Assembly (NCBI RefSeq): GCF_014650595.1
Contig: NZ_BMVG01000011.1
Span: 62,001 to 126,000 of the forward strand
Direction: 5' to 3'
DNA: 64,000 nucleotides
Source of the DNA: Streptomyces alanosinicus
Lineage (GTDB): Bacteria > Actinomycetota > Actinomycetes > Streptomycetales > Streptomycetaceae
Shown: positions 1 to 9,827 of the stretch, one piece after another
Numbering within the stretch: the stretch's first letter is position 1
Layout: each line of letters begins with the position of its first letter
Notes under the pieces: generated by a model
What the model saw: the letters and a program-made list of their open reading frames with translations, nothing else
Databases searched by the model: none
What the model was told of the DNA's origin: nothing
Made by a program: the position numbers and the translations under genes

Positions 1-1521
1 CAGACCTGGAGGCTCTACGAGGAACTCGTCCGCGGCGACCGCGAGCACTACCACCTCGAAAAGGCCTTCAACCGCCCCGACGGCACCGTGCTGTGGACCA
101 ATCTGACGGTCTCCCTGCTGCGCGACGCCGACGGCGCCCCGCAGTACCAGCTCGCCCTCATGGAGGACACCACCGAGCGCAGGCTGCTCAACCTCCGGCT
201 GCGCTACGAGGCGACGCACGACGCCCTCACCGGGCTGCCCAACCGCACGCTGTTCTTCGAGCGCCTGGAGAAGGTGCTGGCCGCGGGCGAGGGACAGCGT
301 TTCGGGCTGTGCTACCTCGACCTGGACGGCTTCAAGACCGTCAACGACAGCCTCGGGCACGCGGCCGGCGACCGGCTGCTGGTGGAGGTCGCCGACCGGC
401 TCCAGTCCTGTGCCACCGCACCCGGCGAGATGGTCGCCCGGCTCGGCGGCGACGAGTTCGTGGCCCTGACCACCGGTCCGGGCACCGAGCGCGCGGTGGA
501 CGAACTCGCCGAGCGCATCATGAACGCCCTGATCACCCCGATCAGCATCGACGGCCGGGATCTGATGGTGCGCGGCAGCCTCGGCATCGTGGAGGGCCCG
601 GCCGGTGAGCGCACGGCGGCGGAAGTGCTGCGCAGCGCCGACATCACCATGTACCGGGCGAAGTCGGCGGGCGGCAACCGCTCCGAACTCGCCGACCCGG
701 AGGCGGACGCCCGCGCCATCACCCGCCACGGCCTCACCACGGCCCTTCCCACGGCCCTGGAGCGCGGCGAGTTCTTCATCGAGTACCAGCCGCTGGTCCA
801 CCTCGGCGACGGCAGTGTGCGCGGCGCCGAGGCCCTGGTCCGCTGGCTGCACCCGCAGCACGGAGTGCTCGGCCCCGACCGCTTCATCCCGCTCGCCGAG
901 CACACCGGTCTGATCGTCCCGCTCGGCCGCTGGGTGCTGGAGGAGTCCATCCGCCAGGCCCGCGCCTGGCGGGAACGCCACGGCGAGGAGACGGCCGCCG
1001 GTCCGCTGCGCATCAACGTCAACCTGTCGCCGTGCCAGCTCACGCATCCGGGTCTGGTGCAGGACACCGTCGACATCCTGGAGCGGGCGGGTGTCGCTCC
1101 GGAGGCGCTGTGTCTGGAGGTCACCGAGTCCGCGCTCATCGGGGCCGACGACGATCTGCTCAAACCCCTGCGCCGGCTCGCCGAGATGGGCGTCGACATC
1201 GCCCTGGACGACTTCGGCACCGGTTACTCCAACCTGGCCAACCTGCGCCGGCTGCCGGTGAGCATCCTCAAGCTGGACCGCTCCTTCACCCAGGGCATGC
1301 AGCAGTTCCCCGCCGACCCCGTCGACCTGAAGATCGTCGAGGGGATCGTCACCCTCGCCCACAGCCTCGACCTCGCGGTCACCGTCGAGGGTGTGGAGAC
1401 CGGCGCCCAGGCCGAGCAGTTGCGGATACTGGGCTGCGACACGGCCCAGGGCTGGTACTACGCCCGCCCCGGCCCACCGGAGCGACTGCACGACCTGGCA
1501 CTGGTGGACGCGACGGGGTGA
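1..1521 (+). CDS. PAS-GGDEF-EAL cyclic-di-GMP signalling protein (5' end outside window)
   Basis: The frame is open from base 1, so the N-terminus lies outside the window; 506 codons remain. Residues 1-60 read as the end of a PAS/PAC sensor segment (ending near MEDTTERR). Residues about 65-225 form a diguanylate cyclase domain with an intact GGDEF signature at 149-153. Residues about 240-500 form an EAL phosphodiesterase domain with EAL at 277-279 and the conserved DDFGTGYSNL stretch. Both catalytic signatures are present, so the protein could make or degrade cyclic-di-GMP, or use one domain as a regulatory site; sequence alone cannot say which. In Streptomyces such proteins influence the timing of development. 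It is followed by an unrelated convergent gene. Confidence 0.93.
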   Translation, partial: QTWRLYEELVRGDREHYHLEKAFNRPDGTVLWTNLTVSLLRDADGAPQYQLALMEDTTERRLLNLRLRYEATHDALTGLPNRTLFFERLEKVLAAGEGQRFGLCYLDLDGFKTVNDSLGHAAGDRLLVEVADRLQSCATAPGEMVARLGGDEFVALTTGPGTERAVDELAERIMNALITPISIDGRDLMVRGSLGIVEGPAGERTAAEVLRSADITMYRAKSAGGNRSELADPEADARAITRHGLTTALPTALERGEFFIEYQPLVHLGDGSVRGAEALVRWLHPQHGVLGPDRFIPLAEHTGLIVPLGRWVLEESIRQARAWRERHGEETAAGPLRINVNLSPCQLTHPGLVQDTVDILERAGVAPEALCLEVTESALIGADDDLLKPLRRLAEMGVDIALDDFGTGYSNLANLRRLPVSILKLDRSFTQGMQQFPADPVDLKIVEGIVTLAHSLDLAVTVEGVETGAQAEQLRILGCDTAQGWYYARPGPPERLHDLALVDATG

Positions 1522-1549
1522 GCTCTTCGGGGACGGGTGACGCATCCCT

Positions 1550-2413
1550 TCACTGCCGCACGGGCTCGGCGTCCGCCTCGCCCGGGCGCAGGTTTTCGGC
1601 CACGGCGGTGGCCGCACGGACCAGTGCCGCCGTGGCCGTCGAACGGGACTGCTGGGGCCAGGCGATCGTCAGGACCGCCGGGAGCGCGTCCGGGACGGGC
1701 CGGTAGACGACGCCCGGGCGGGGGTAGCGGGCGGCGACGGAGGCCGGCAGCAGGGTGACCAACTCGCCCAGCGCGGCGAGCGTGAGCAGTTGGGCGAGAT
1801 CATGGACCCCCTGCCGGACCTCCTCCAGGAACCGGTGCAGATCACCGGCGCGCAGGCCCAGGTCGGCGAGCGACAGACGGTCGCGCGCGGCGAGCGGATG
1901 CGTCGCGCCGAGCACGGCGACGCGCGGCTCGCCGGTCAGCGTCTCGCAGTCGAGTCCGGTGTGGTCGAACGGCTCGTGGACCAGCGCCGCGTCGGCCTCC
2001 CCGCGCCGCAGCAGCCCCGGCAGCTCCTGCCAACCGCCCAGGCGTACCGTCACCGGGACCGCGGTGGGCAGAGCGGCGTAGTGCTCCAGGATCGGCTCCA
2101 GCAGCCCCGACTCCCCGTCGGCCTTGATCGCCAGCACCAGTCCGGTCCCCGGGCCGGCGGCGCGCTGGGCCCGGCGCCCGGCGGCCTGAAGGGCGTCCAG
2201 CGCGACCTGCGCCTCGGCGAGGAGGACCTCGCCGGCCCGGGTCAGCGCCACATGGTGTGTGGTGCGCTCGAACAGGGTGACGCCGAGCTCGGTCTCCAGC
2301 CGGCGGATCGCCCGGGACAGCGGCGGTGGGGAGATGCCGAGCCGCGCGGCGGCACGGGCGAAGTTGAGTTCCTCGGCGACGGCGACGAAATAGCGCAACG
2401 GGCCGGATTCCAC
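1550..2413 (-). CDS. LysR family transcriptional regulator
   Basis: 287 residues, usual for LysR-type regulators. An N-terminal winged helix-turn-helix (about residues 5-62; RAAARLGISPPPLSRAIRRL) is followed by a periplasmic-binding-protein-like effector domain (about 88-285). The GTG at 2413 was chosen because it gives the standard short LysR N-terminus (ESGPLRYFVAVAEELNF) and has a G-rich ribosome site just upstream; the frame stays open further upstream but that part has no family match. It is divergent from the NmrA-like reductase gene at 2537, with an operator-like inverted repeat between them, the classic arrangement for a LysR regulator and its target. Confidence 0.9.
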   Translation of the reverse strand: MESGPLRYFVAVAEELNFARAAARLGISPPPLSRAIRRLETELGVTLFERTTHHVALTRAGEVLLAEAQVALDALQAAGRRAQRAAGPGTGLVLAIKADGESGLLEPILEHYAALPTAVPVTVRLGGWQELPGLLRRGEADAALVHEPFDHTGLDCETLTGEPRVAVLGATHPLAARDRLSLADLGLRAGDLHRFLEEVRQGVHDLAQLLTLAALGELVTLLPASVAARYPRPGVVYRPVPDALPAVLTIAWPQQSRSTATAALVRAATAVAENLRPGEADAEPVRQ

Positions 2414-2434
2414 GGCTTCCCCCTGCCCTCGGTA

Positions 2435-2449
2435 TTGCCCTGAGGGTAA
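2435..2449. promoter_or_regulatory. Candidate LysR box (T-N11-A inverted repeat)
   Basis: The 15-bp sequence TTGCCCTGAGGGTAA is an inverted repeat with one mismatched pair and contains the T-N11-A signature. It lies in the gap between the divergent LysR gene and the NmrA-like gene, 22 bp from the LysR start. Binding is inferred, not shown. Confidence 0.5.
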
Positions 2450-2536
2450 CAACCGTGAGCCGGGCGATCCTTCAGTTCCCCGGCCCCACAGGGCAGTCTC
2501 GATCACGTAATCCGCGCCCTGCCCACGGGAGTTGCC

Positions 2537-3427
2537 ATGATCCTCGTCACCACGCCGACCGGCCATATCGGCGGCCAGGTCCTCGACTCGCTCCTCGACG
2601 CGGGGGAGGCGGCGGGAGAGATCCGCGTGATCGTCCGCGACCCCGCGCGGCTGTCCCCGTACGTGCGCGCCCGCGTCGACGTCGTCCCCGGATCACATGC
2701 CGACCCCGATGTCGCCGCCAAGGCGTGCGCGGGGGCCGACCGGGTGTTCTGGCTGGTGCCCCCGACGCCCGCCGCGCGGAGCGTGGCGGGCCACTTCCGC
2801 GCGTTCACCGGGCCGCTCGTCGAGGCGGTGGTGAACCAGGACGTCGAGCGCGTCGTCGCCGTCTCCACCCTGGGCCGCGGTGTCGCCGAGCACGCCGGTC
2901 AGATCTCGGCCTCGCTCGCCATGGACGACGTGATCCGGGCGACGGGCGTCCACTACCGGGCGCTCTGCCCGCCGTACCTCATGGAGAACCTGCTCCACCT
3001 GGCCGTGTCGATACGCGACGAGGGTGTGATCACCATGGCGGCGCCCGGCGACCAGGTCCTGCGCACCTGTGCCACCCGTGACATCGGCGTCACGGCGGCG
3101 CGGCTGCTGCTGGACGGCTCCTGGACCGGTCAGGACGACATCCCGCTGGTGGGGCCCGACGAGCTGACCCCCGAGGGCATGGCGGCGGTCGTGTCCGCGG
3201 TGCTGGACAGACCGGTTGCCTTCCGGGAGATCAGCGGCGCGGAGTACAAGGCGACGCTGATGCGGTACGGGGCGAGCGAGGACTGGGCGCAGGGGCTGGC
3301 CGATCTCGCGGCCGCGACCACCGGGCAGGGCTTCTACGGCAGCATGGCGCCGAGCACGCCGCACACCGCGCCCACGTCCCTGCGCCGCTGGTGCGAGGAG
3401 GTGCTCAAGCCCGCCGTCCTCTGCTGA
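2537..3427 (+). CDS. NmrA-like NAD(P)-binding oxidoreductase
   Basis: 296 residues with an N-terminal Rossmann fold (MILVTTPTGHIGGQV; glycine motif about residues 9-13), as in atypical short-chain dehydrogenases of the NmrA/TMR/azoreductase-like group. No Tyr-x3-Lys catalytic pair is obvious, which is normal for NmrA-type members that act as reductases or NAD(P) sensors. The start ATG follows an A/G-rich stretch (acgggagttgcc). The divergent LysR gene and the intervening inverted repeat suggest that the regulator controls this gene. The substrate cannot be predicted. Confidence 0.85.
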   Translation: MILVTTPTGHIGGQVLDSLLDAGEAAGEIRVIVRDPARLSPYVRARVDVVPGSHADPDVAAKACAGADRVFWLVPPTPAARSVAGHFRAFTGPLVEAVVNQDVERVVAVSTLGRGVAEHAGQISASLAMDDVIRATGVHYRALCPPYLMENLLHLAVSIRDEGVITMAAPGDQVLRTCATRDIGVTAARLLLDGSWTGQDDIPLVGPDELTPEGMAAVVSAVLDRPVAFREISGAEYKATLMRYGASEDWAQGLADLAAATTGQGFYGSMAPSTPHTAPTSLRRWCEEVLKPAVLC

Positions 3428-3467
3428 CCCCGTCGTCCTCTGCTGATCCCGTCGTTCTTGGCTGACG

Positions 3468-3483
3468 CCGGGGCGCGCCCCGG
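3468..3483. terminator. Perfect 16-bp GC palindrome between convergent genes
   Basis: CCGGGGCGCGCCCCGG is fully self-complementary and sits directly against the stop codon of the LysR gene at 3484, 41 bp after the NmrA-like stop. Just before it, from about 3412, a unit resembling CCGTCGTCCTCTGCTGA is repeated two to three times. The palindrome could act as a bidirectional terminator, though it has no loop and no T-run. Confidence 0.4.
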
Positions 3484-4368
3484 TCACTGCTCCAGCAGCA
3501 TCCGCTGCAACTCCCGGGCGGCCCGGGGCGGAGCGACGTCACTGCGGTGGGCCAGCGCGATGGCCCGGTGCAGCCCCGGCCGGGCCAGCGGAGTGACCCG
3601 CAACCCGCGCCCGGCCCGCGTCGCCACCATGCGCGGTACGACGGCCACGCCGAGCCCCGCCCGGACGAAACCGAGGACCGCGTCCATCTCGCCGCCCTCC
3701 ACCGCGAAGTCCGGTTCGAAACCCTCGGCACGACAGGCCGCCACGGTCAGTTCCCGCAGGTCGTAGCCGTGCCGGAACATCACCAGGCGCTCGCCCTCCA
3801 GATCGGCGATGCGCACCACCCGCCCGCCCCGGCCGGGCGCCGGCGCCTCCGGTGAGGACACCACGACCAGGTCCTCCCGCAGCAGCTCCACCGTGGTGAG
3901 CGCCGGCGCCGGCGTCGGCAGGGGCAGCACGATCAGAGCGAGGTCCAGCGCGCCCCGGGCCAGTTCCCGCACCAGGTCGTGCGAACCGCCCTCCTCGATC
4001 AGCAGCTGGATGCCGGGATAGCGGTCGTGGAACGCGCGCAGCACATCCGGCAGCAGCCCCGTGCACAGGCTCGGTGTCGCCCCCAGCCGTACCCGGCCCC
4101 GCCGCAGCTGCACCAGTTCCAGCACCTCGTGGCGGGCCGTGTCCGCGTCGGCCAGGATCCGCCGGGCCAGCGGCAGCAGCGCCTCACCGGCGTCGGTGAG
4201 GCTGATGTTGCCCCGGGCGCGCAGGAACAGATCCGCGCCCAGCTCCCGCTCCAGCGCCTTGATCTGCTGGGACAGTGAGGGCTGGGCGACATGCACCAGT
4301 TCCGCGGCGCGGGTGAAGTGCCGGGTCTCGGCTACGGCGACGAAGTACTGAAGTTGCTGGAACTGCAT
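3484..4368 (-). CDS. LysR family regulator next to the sdh operon
   Basis: 294 residues. The helix-turn-helix covers about residues 1-60 (MQFQQLQYFVAVAETRHFTRAAELVHVAQPSLS is split here only by wording: it begins MQFQQLQYFVAV and contains AQPSLSQQIKALE). The effector domain follows. The ATG at 4368 gives the canonical LysR start; an in-frame ATG 42 bp upstream would overlap the presumed operator. The gene is divergent from sdhC, with 74 bp between starts carrying a LysR box. Control of the succinate dehydrogenase operon is inferred from this layout. Confidence 0.9.
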   Translation of the reverse strand: MQFQQLQYFVAVAETRHFTRAAELVHVAQPSLSQQIKALERELGADLFLRARGNISLTDAGEALLPLARRILADADTARHEVLELVQLRRGRVRLGATPSLCTGLLPDVLRAFHDRYPGIQLLIEEGGSHDLVRELARGALDLALIVLPLPTPAPALTTVELLREDLVVVSSPEAPAPGRGGRVVRIADLEGERLVMFRHGYDLRELTVAACRAEGFEPDFAVEGGEMDAVLGFVRAGLGVAVVPRMVATRAGRGLRVTPLARPGLHRAIALAHRSDVAPPRAARELQRMLLEQ

Positions 4369-4377
4369 GGTGTCACG

Positions 4378-4392
4378 ATAGCTTCCGGCTAT
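4378..4392. promoter_or_regulatory. LysR box between lysR and sdhC
   Basis: ATAGCTTCCGGCTAT has perfect 5-bp arms (ATAGC/GCTAT) around TTCCG and contains T-N11-A, the hallmark of LysR-type recognition sites. It lies 9 bp upstream of the regulator's start and about 50 bp upstream of sdhC, placed to act on both promoters. Confidence 0.6.
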
Positions 4393-4442
4393 GGAAACGA
4401 GCTGGACCATGTCTTGGACTGATCGGGTCCTCCGGCCCTAGC

Positions 4443-5159
4443 GTGCGTGCCATGGCTCTGGCAACGCGGACGGACCGACGGCCGTCCATGGCGCGCACGA
4501 TGTGGGACTCCTCCGTCGGCAAGAAGACAGTGATGGCCGTCAGCGGCCTGATCATGCTGCTCTACCTGGTGGCGCACATGATCGGCAATCTGAAGATCTA
4601 CTTCGGAGCGGGCGAGTTCAACCACTACGCCCACTGGCTGCGCACCGTCGGCGAACCCTTCATGCACTACGAGTGGACGCTCTGGCTCATCCGGATCGTG
4701 CTCGTCGTCGCCGTGGTCGCCCACGCCACGTCCGCGTACCAGCTCAGCCGCCGCGACATCAAGGCACGGCCCAGCAAGTACGTGCACAGCAAGCCCCGGG
4801 CGAGCTACGCCACCCGCACCATGCGCTGGGGCGGCGTCATCCTCGGTCTGTTCATCGTCTGGCACGTCCTCGACCTGACCACCGGCACCGTGCACCCCGG
4901 ACACTTCCAGCACGGGCACGCGTACCAGAACGTCGTCGGCGACTTCTCGCACTGGTACAGCAACGTCATCTACATCGTCGCCATGCTCGCGCTCGGCCTG
5001 CACATCCGGCACGGCTTCTGGAGCGCCGCACAGACCCTCGGCGTCGGCAGCCGGGCCCGCGACCGCGCCCTGAAGACCGTCGCCAACGTCCTCGCGCTGC
5101 TGCTCACGGCCGGTTTCATCGCCGTACCCGTGGGCGTCATGACCGGAGTGGTGAGCTGA
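4443..5159 (+). CDS. sdhC: Succinate dehydrogenase cytochrome b subunit
   Basis: 238 residues, a single-subunit five-helix membrane anchor of the b558 (Bacillus/Wolinella) type. Hydrophobic helices begin near VMAVSGLIMLLYLVAHMIG. Conserved histidines in membrane context (H45, and those in VAHATSAY, VWHVLD and LGLHIRHGFW) are candidate haem ligands. It anchors SdhAB and passes electrons to menaquinone. The start is uncertain: GTG 4443, ATG 4452 and ATG 4491 all lack a clear Shine-Dalgarno site, and similarity is strong only from MWDSSVGKK onward. sdhA starts 1 bp after this stop, so translation is probably coupled. Confidence 0.93.
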   Translation: MRAMALATRTDRRPSMARTMWDSSVGKKTVMAVSGLIMLLYLVAHMIGNLKIYFGAGEFNHYAHWLRTVGEPFMHYEWTLWLIRIVLVVAVVAHATSAYQLSRRDIKARPSKYVHSKPRASYATRTMRWGGVILGLFIVWHVLDLTTGTVHPGHFQHGHAYQNVVGDFSHWYSNVIYIVAMLALGLHIRHGFWSAAQTLGVGSRARDRALKTVANVLALLLTAGFIAVPVGVMTGVVS

Positions 5160-5160
5160 C

Positions 5161-7106
<1,946 letters not shown>

Positions 7107-7110
<4 letters not shown>

Positions 7111-7856
7111 AGCTCACCCTGCGCGTCTGGCGGCAGCGCGACGCCGGCGCCGAAGGCGCCATGTCCACATACGAGGTGGACGGCATCTCGTCCGACATGT
7201 CCTTCCTGGAGATGCTGGACGTCCTCAACGAACAGCTCATCCTCTCCGGCGAGGACCCGGTCGCCTTCGACCACGACTGCCGCGAGGGCATCTGCGGCGC
7301 GTGCTCGCTCGTCATCAACGGCGACGCGCACGGACCCGAGCGCACCACCACCTGCCAGCTGCACATGCGGTCCTTCCAGGACGGCGACACGATCGACATC
7401 GAGCCGTGGCGGGCCGCCGCCTTCCCGGTGATCAAGGATCTGGTCGTCGACCGGTCCGCGTTCGACCGGATCATCCAGGCCGGCGGCTACGTCACCGCCC
7501 CCACCGGGGCCGCGCCGGAGGCGCACGCCACACCGGTCCCGAAGGCCGACGCCGACTTCGCGTTCGAGCACGCGGAGTGCATCGGCTGCGGGGCCTGCGT
7601 GGCCGCCTGCCCCAACGGTGCGGCGATGCTGTTCACCTCCGCCAAGGTCAACCATCTGAACGTGCTGCCCCAGGGGGCGCCCGAGCGGGAGACCCGGGTG
7701 CTGGACATGGTCGGGCAGATGGACGCGGAGGGCTTCGGCGGGTGCACGCTGACCGGCGAGTGCGCGACGGCCTGCCCCAAGGGGATCCCGCTGGTGTCCA
7801 TCACCCGGATGAACAAGGAGTGGCTGCGGGCCACCCGGAAGGCGGGAAAGCGGTAG
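7107..7856 (+). CDS. sdhB: Succinate dehydrogenase iron-sulphur subunit
   Basis: 249 residues. The N-terminal ferredoxin domain carries the 2Fe-2S cysteines (CREGICGACS and a downstream C in the TTTC segment). The C-terminal domain has CIGCGACVAACPNG and CTLTGECATACPKG for the other two clusters. It carries electrons from the FAD of SdhA to the haem of SdhC. The ATG overlaps the sdhA stop (ATGA), indicating translational coupling. A strong hairpin downstream ends the operon. Confidence 0.96.
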
Positions 7857-7905
7857 CGCACCGCTGACCAGCAGACGTTCGCCACGACAACAGGGGGCGG
7901 ACGGG

Positions 7906-7937
7906 CGGGGCCGGGAGCGGTGCTCTTCCCGGCCCCG
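7906..7937 (+). terminator. Hairpin after sdhB
   Basis: Perfect 11-bp arms (CGGGGCCGGGA / TCCCGGCCCCG) with a 10-nt loop lie 50 bp after the sdhB stop. There is no T-run, as is common for Streptomyces terminators. The rest of the gap to 8101 shows nothing recognisable apart from the next gene's ribosome site. Confidence 0.65.
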
Positions 7938-8100
7938 TCTGGCATCCCCTTGATCGCGGGACCCCGGCGTTCAACATCCCCACATCCTCTCTCCCGGCAC
8001 AGGTCACGTGCCGGTCAACCGGCGTCGGAAGAACAGGAAGGGCGGACCGTACGCGCGGTCCACCGCCGTCGCCGAACCGGCCCGTGACCAGGAGAGAGCC

Positions 8101-8871
8101 ATGACCGGCGTTTCCACCCTCGACCGCCCCCGACAGCCCGCGGCACCGACCCGCTACACCGTGACCCTCGCCCGTGACGAGGACGACGTGCGGGCCGCGC
8201 AGCGGCTGCGGCACGACGTCTTCGCCGGCGAGATGGGGGCCCTGCTGGCCACCCCGCAGCCGGGCCTCGACATCGACGCCTTCGACGCCTACTGCGACCA
8301 CCTGATGGTGCGCGACACCATGACCGGCCAGGTCGTCGGCACCTACCGGCTGCTGCCGCCGGAGCGGGCCTCGGTCGCCGGACGGCTGTACTCGGAGGGC
8401 GAGTTCGAGCTGGGCGCGCTCGACGCGATCCGGCCCGGCCTGGTCGAGGTCGGCCGCTCCTGCGTGCACCCCGACCACCGCGACGGCGCCGTCATCAGCC
8501 TGATCTGGGCCGGGATAGCGCGCTACATGGTCGACCGCGGGCACGAGTGGCTGGCGGGCTGCTGCTCGGTGCCGCTCGCCGACGGCGGCACCCTCGCGAC
8601 GGCCACCTGGGAACGGGTCCGCGCCAAGCACCTGGCCCCCGCCGAGTACCGGGTACGGCCGCTGCTGCCGTGGGTCCCGAACACCGAGGCCCCGGCCGGA
8701 CACACCGACCTGCCCGCCCTGCTCCGCGGCTATCTGCGCCTCGGCGCCTGGGTGTGCGGCGAGCCCTCCCACGACCCGGACTTCGGGGTCGCCGACCTGT
8801 ACGTGCTGCTGTCGATGCGCCGGGTGAACGCGCGCTATCTGCGGCACTTCCTCTCGCTCGTGCCGGCCTGA
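8101..8871 (+). CDS. olsB: GNAT-type N-acyltransferase (OlsB-like, ornithine lipid synthesis)
   Basis: 256 residues. The fold and the segment YTVTLARDEDDVRAAQRLRHDVF, here written in two overlapping pieces (YTVTLARDEDD and RAAQRLRHDVF), match the ornithine-acyl-ACP N-acyltransferase/hemolysin group. EVGRSCVHPDHR is the family's acyl-carrier-binding region. OlsB makes lyso-ornithine lipid from ornithine and 3-hydroxyacyl-ACP. Start ATG 8101 has a good site (AGGAGAGAGCC). The next gene, an O-acyltransferase of the OlsA type, overlaps this stop by one base (TGATG), which supports a two-step phosphate-free lipid pathway. The substrate is inferred from family and neighbour. Confidence 0.8.
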   Translation: MTGVSTLDRPRQPAAPTRYTVTLARDEDDVRAAQRLRHDVFAGEMGALLATPQPGLDIDAFDAYCDHLMVRDTMTGQVVGTYRLLPPERASVAGRLYSEGEFELGALDAIRPGLVEVGRSCVHPDHRDGAVISLIWAGIARYMVDRGHEWLAGCCSVPLADGGTLATATWERVRAKHLAPAEYRVRPLLPWVPNTEAPAGHTDLPALLRGYLRLGAWVCGEPSHDPDFGVADLYVLLSMRRVNARYLRHFLSLVPA

Positions 8872-9827
8872 TGAGCGTCTGGCTGCCCAGCGCGCCCTGC
8901 ACCCCGGGCGCCTGTGTGGAGCAGGCGCCCGCCGCCGCGGCCGTACCCCGTGCCGTGCTGCGGCTGACCGCGGTGGCGGTCGTGGTGCTGGCCGGCGTCA
9001 TGCTGATGCCGCTCGGCAGGAGGATCCCCGCCGAGTGGGTCAGATGGTGGTGCCGGACGATCGTACGGGCCATCGGGGTCCAGGTCCGCACGGCCGGCGC
9101 CGCCGCACCGGCCGGCGGACTGCTGCTGGTCGCCAACCATGTGTCATGGCTGGACATCCCGCTGCTGACCGCCGTACGGCCCGCCCGGATGCTCGCCAAG
9201 ACCGAGATCCGGCAGTGGCCGGTGGCGGGCGCGCTGGTCGCGCGCGGCGGGGCCCTGTTCATCGAGCGGGACCGGCTGCGCGCGCTGCCCGAGACCGTCG
9301 CCCGGATCGCCGGGGCGCTGCGCCAGGGCGCGGCCGTGGCCGCGTTCCCGGAGGGCAGCACCTGGTGCGGCCGGGCCCACGGCCGCTTCCACCGGGCCGT
9401 GTTCCAGGCCGCCCTCGACGCGGGCGTGCCCGTGCAGCCGGTGCGGCTGCGCTACACACAAGAGGGCGGTACGGCCAGTACGGCCCCCGCGTTCGTCGGC
9501 GAGGACACCCTGCTGGCCTCCCTGTGGCGGGTGGCCCGTACCCGGGGCCTGATCGCCGAGGTGGAGATCCGGCCGGTGATACCGCCCGGCACCCACCCCG
9601 ATCGCCGTGCGCTGGCGGCCGCGGCCCAGCCGGTCGCGTCCGCACCGGCGTGGACTCATGCGGCGCTCCTGGGCAGGGCCCGGGAAGGGGCGTCGGTCGT
9701 CCGCGGGTCCGTCGTGGCTGGTCGGGCCCCCATGGCGGAGCCATATAGTCGGGCCCCATGGCGGAGCCATATATGTGATACGGCCTCGCGTCCCTTCGAG
9801 CGCTACGGCATCACCCGCGCCAGATAA
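8871..9827 (+). CDS. olsA: PlsC-type 1-acyl-glycerol-phosphate / OlsA-like acyltransferase
   Basis: 318 residues. One membrane segment near residues 30-48 precedes the acyltransferase domain, with the catalytic H-x4-D motif at H90-D95 (NHVSWLD) and the FPEGS substrate-binding motif about 70 residues later. Together with OlsB it would complete ornithine lipid synthesis; a role in phosphatidic acid synthesis is the alternative. The last 35 residues are odd: the DNA there (9721-9773) is a tandem palindromic repeat encoding a near-repeated MAEPYSRAPW-type tail, and the final 25 bp overlap the convergent UvrA-like gene. The authentic C-terminus may once have been shorter. Confidence 0.82.
   Translation: MSVWLPSAPCTPGACVEQAPAAAAVPRAVLRLTAVAVVVLAGVMLMPLGRRIPAEWVRWWCRTIVRAIGVQVRTAGAAAPAGGLLLVANHVSWLDIPLLTAVRPARMLAKTEIRQWPVAGALVARGGALFIERDRLRALPETVARIAGALRQGAAVAAFPEGSTWCGRAHGRFHRAVFQAALDAGVPVQPVRLRYTQEGGTASTAPAFVGEDTLLASLWRVARTRGLIAEVEIRPVIPPGTHPDRRALAAAAQPVASAPAWTHAALLGRAREGASVVRGSVVAGRAPMAEPYSRAPWRSHICDTASRPFERYGITRAR
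9721..9773. repeat. Two tandem copies of a 26-27 bp palindromic element
   Basis: Units at 9721-9747 and 9748-9773 are both GTCGGGCCCC(C) followed by ATGGCGGAGCCATATA. Each contains the hairpin-forming core ATGGC-GGA-GCCAT. The units are inside the 3' end of the acyltransferase gene. They resemble small REP-like palindromes dispersed in Streptomyces genomes, but no other copy is present in this window. Confidence 0.7.
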
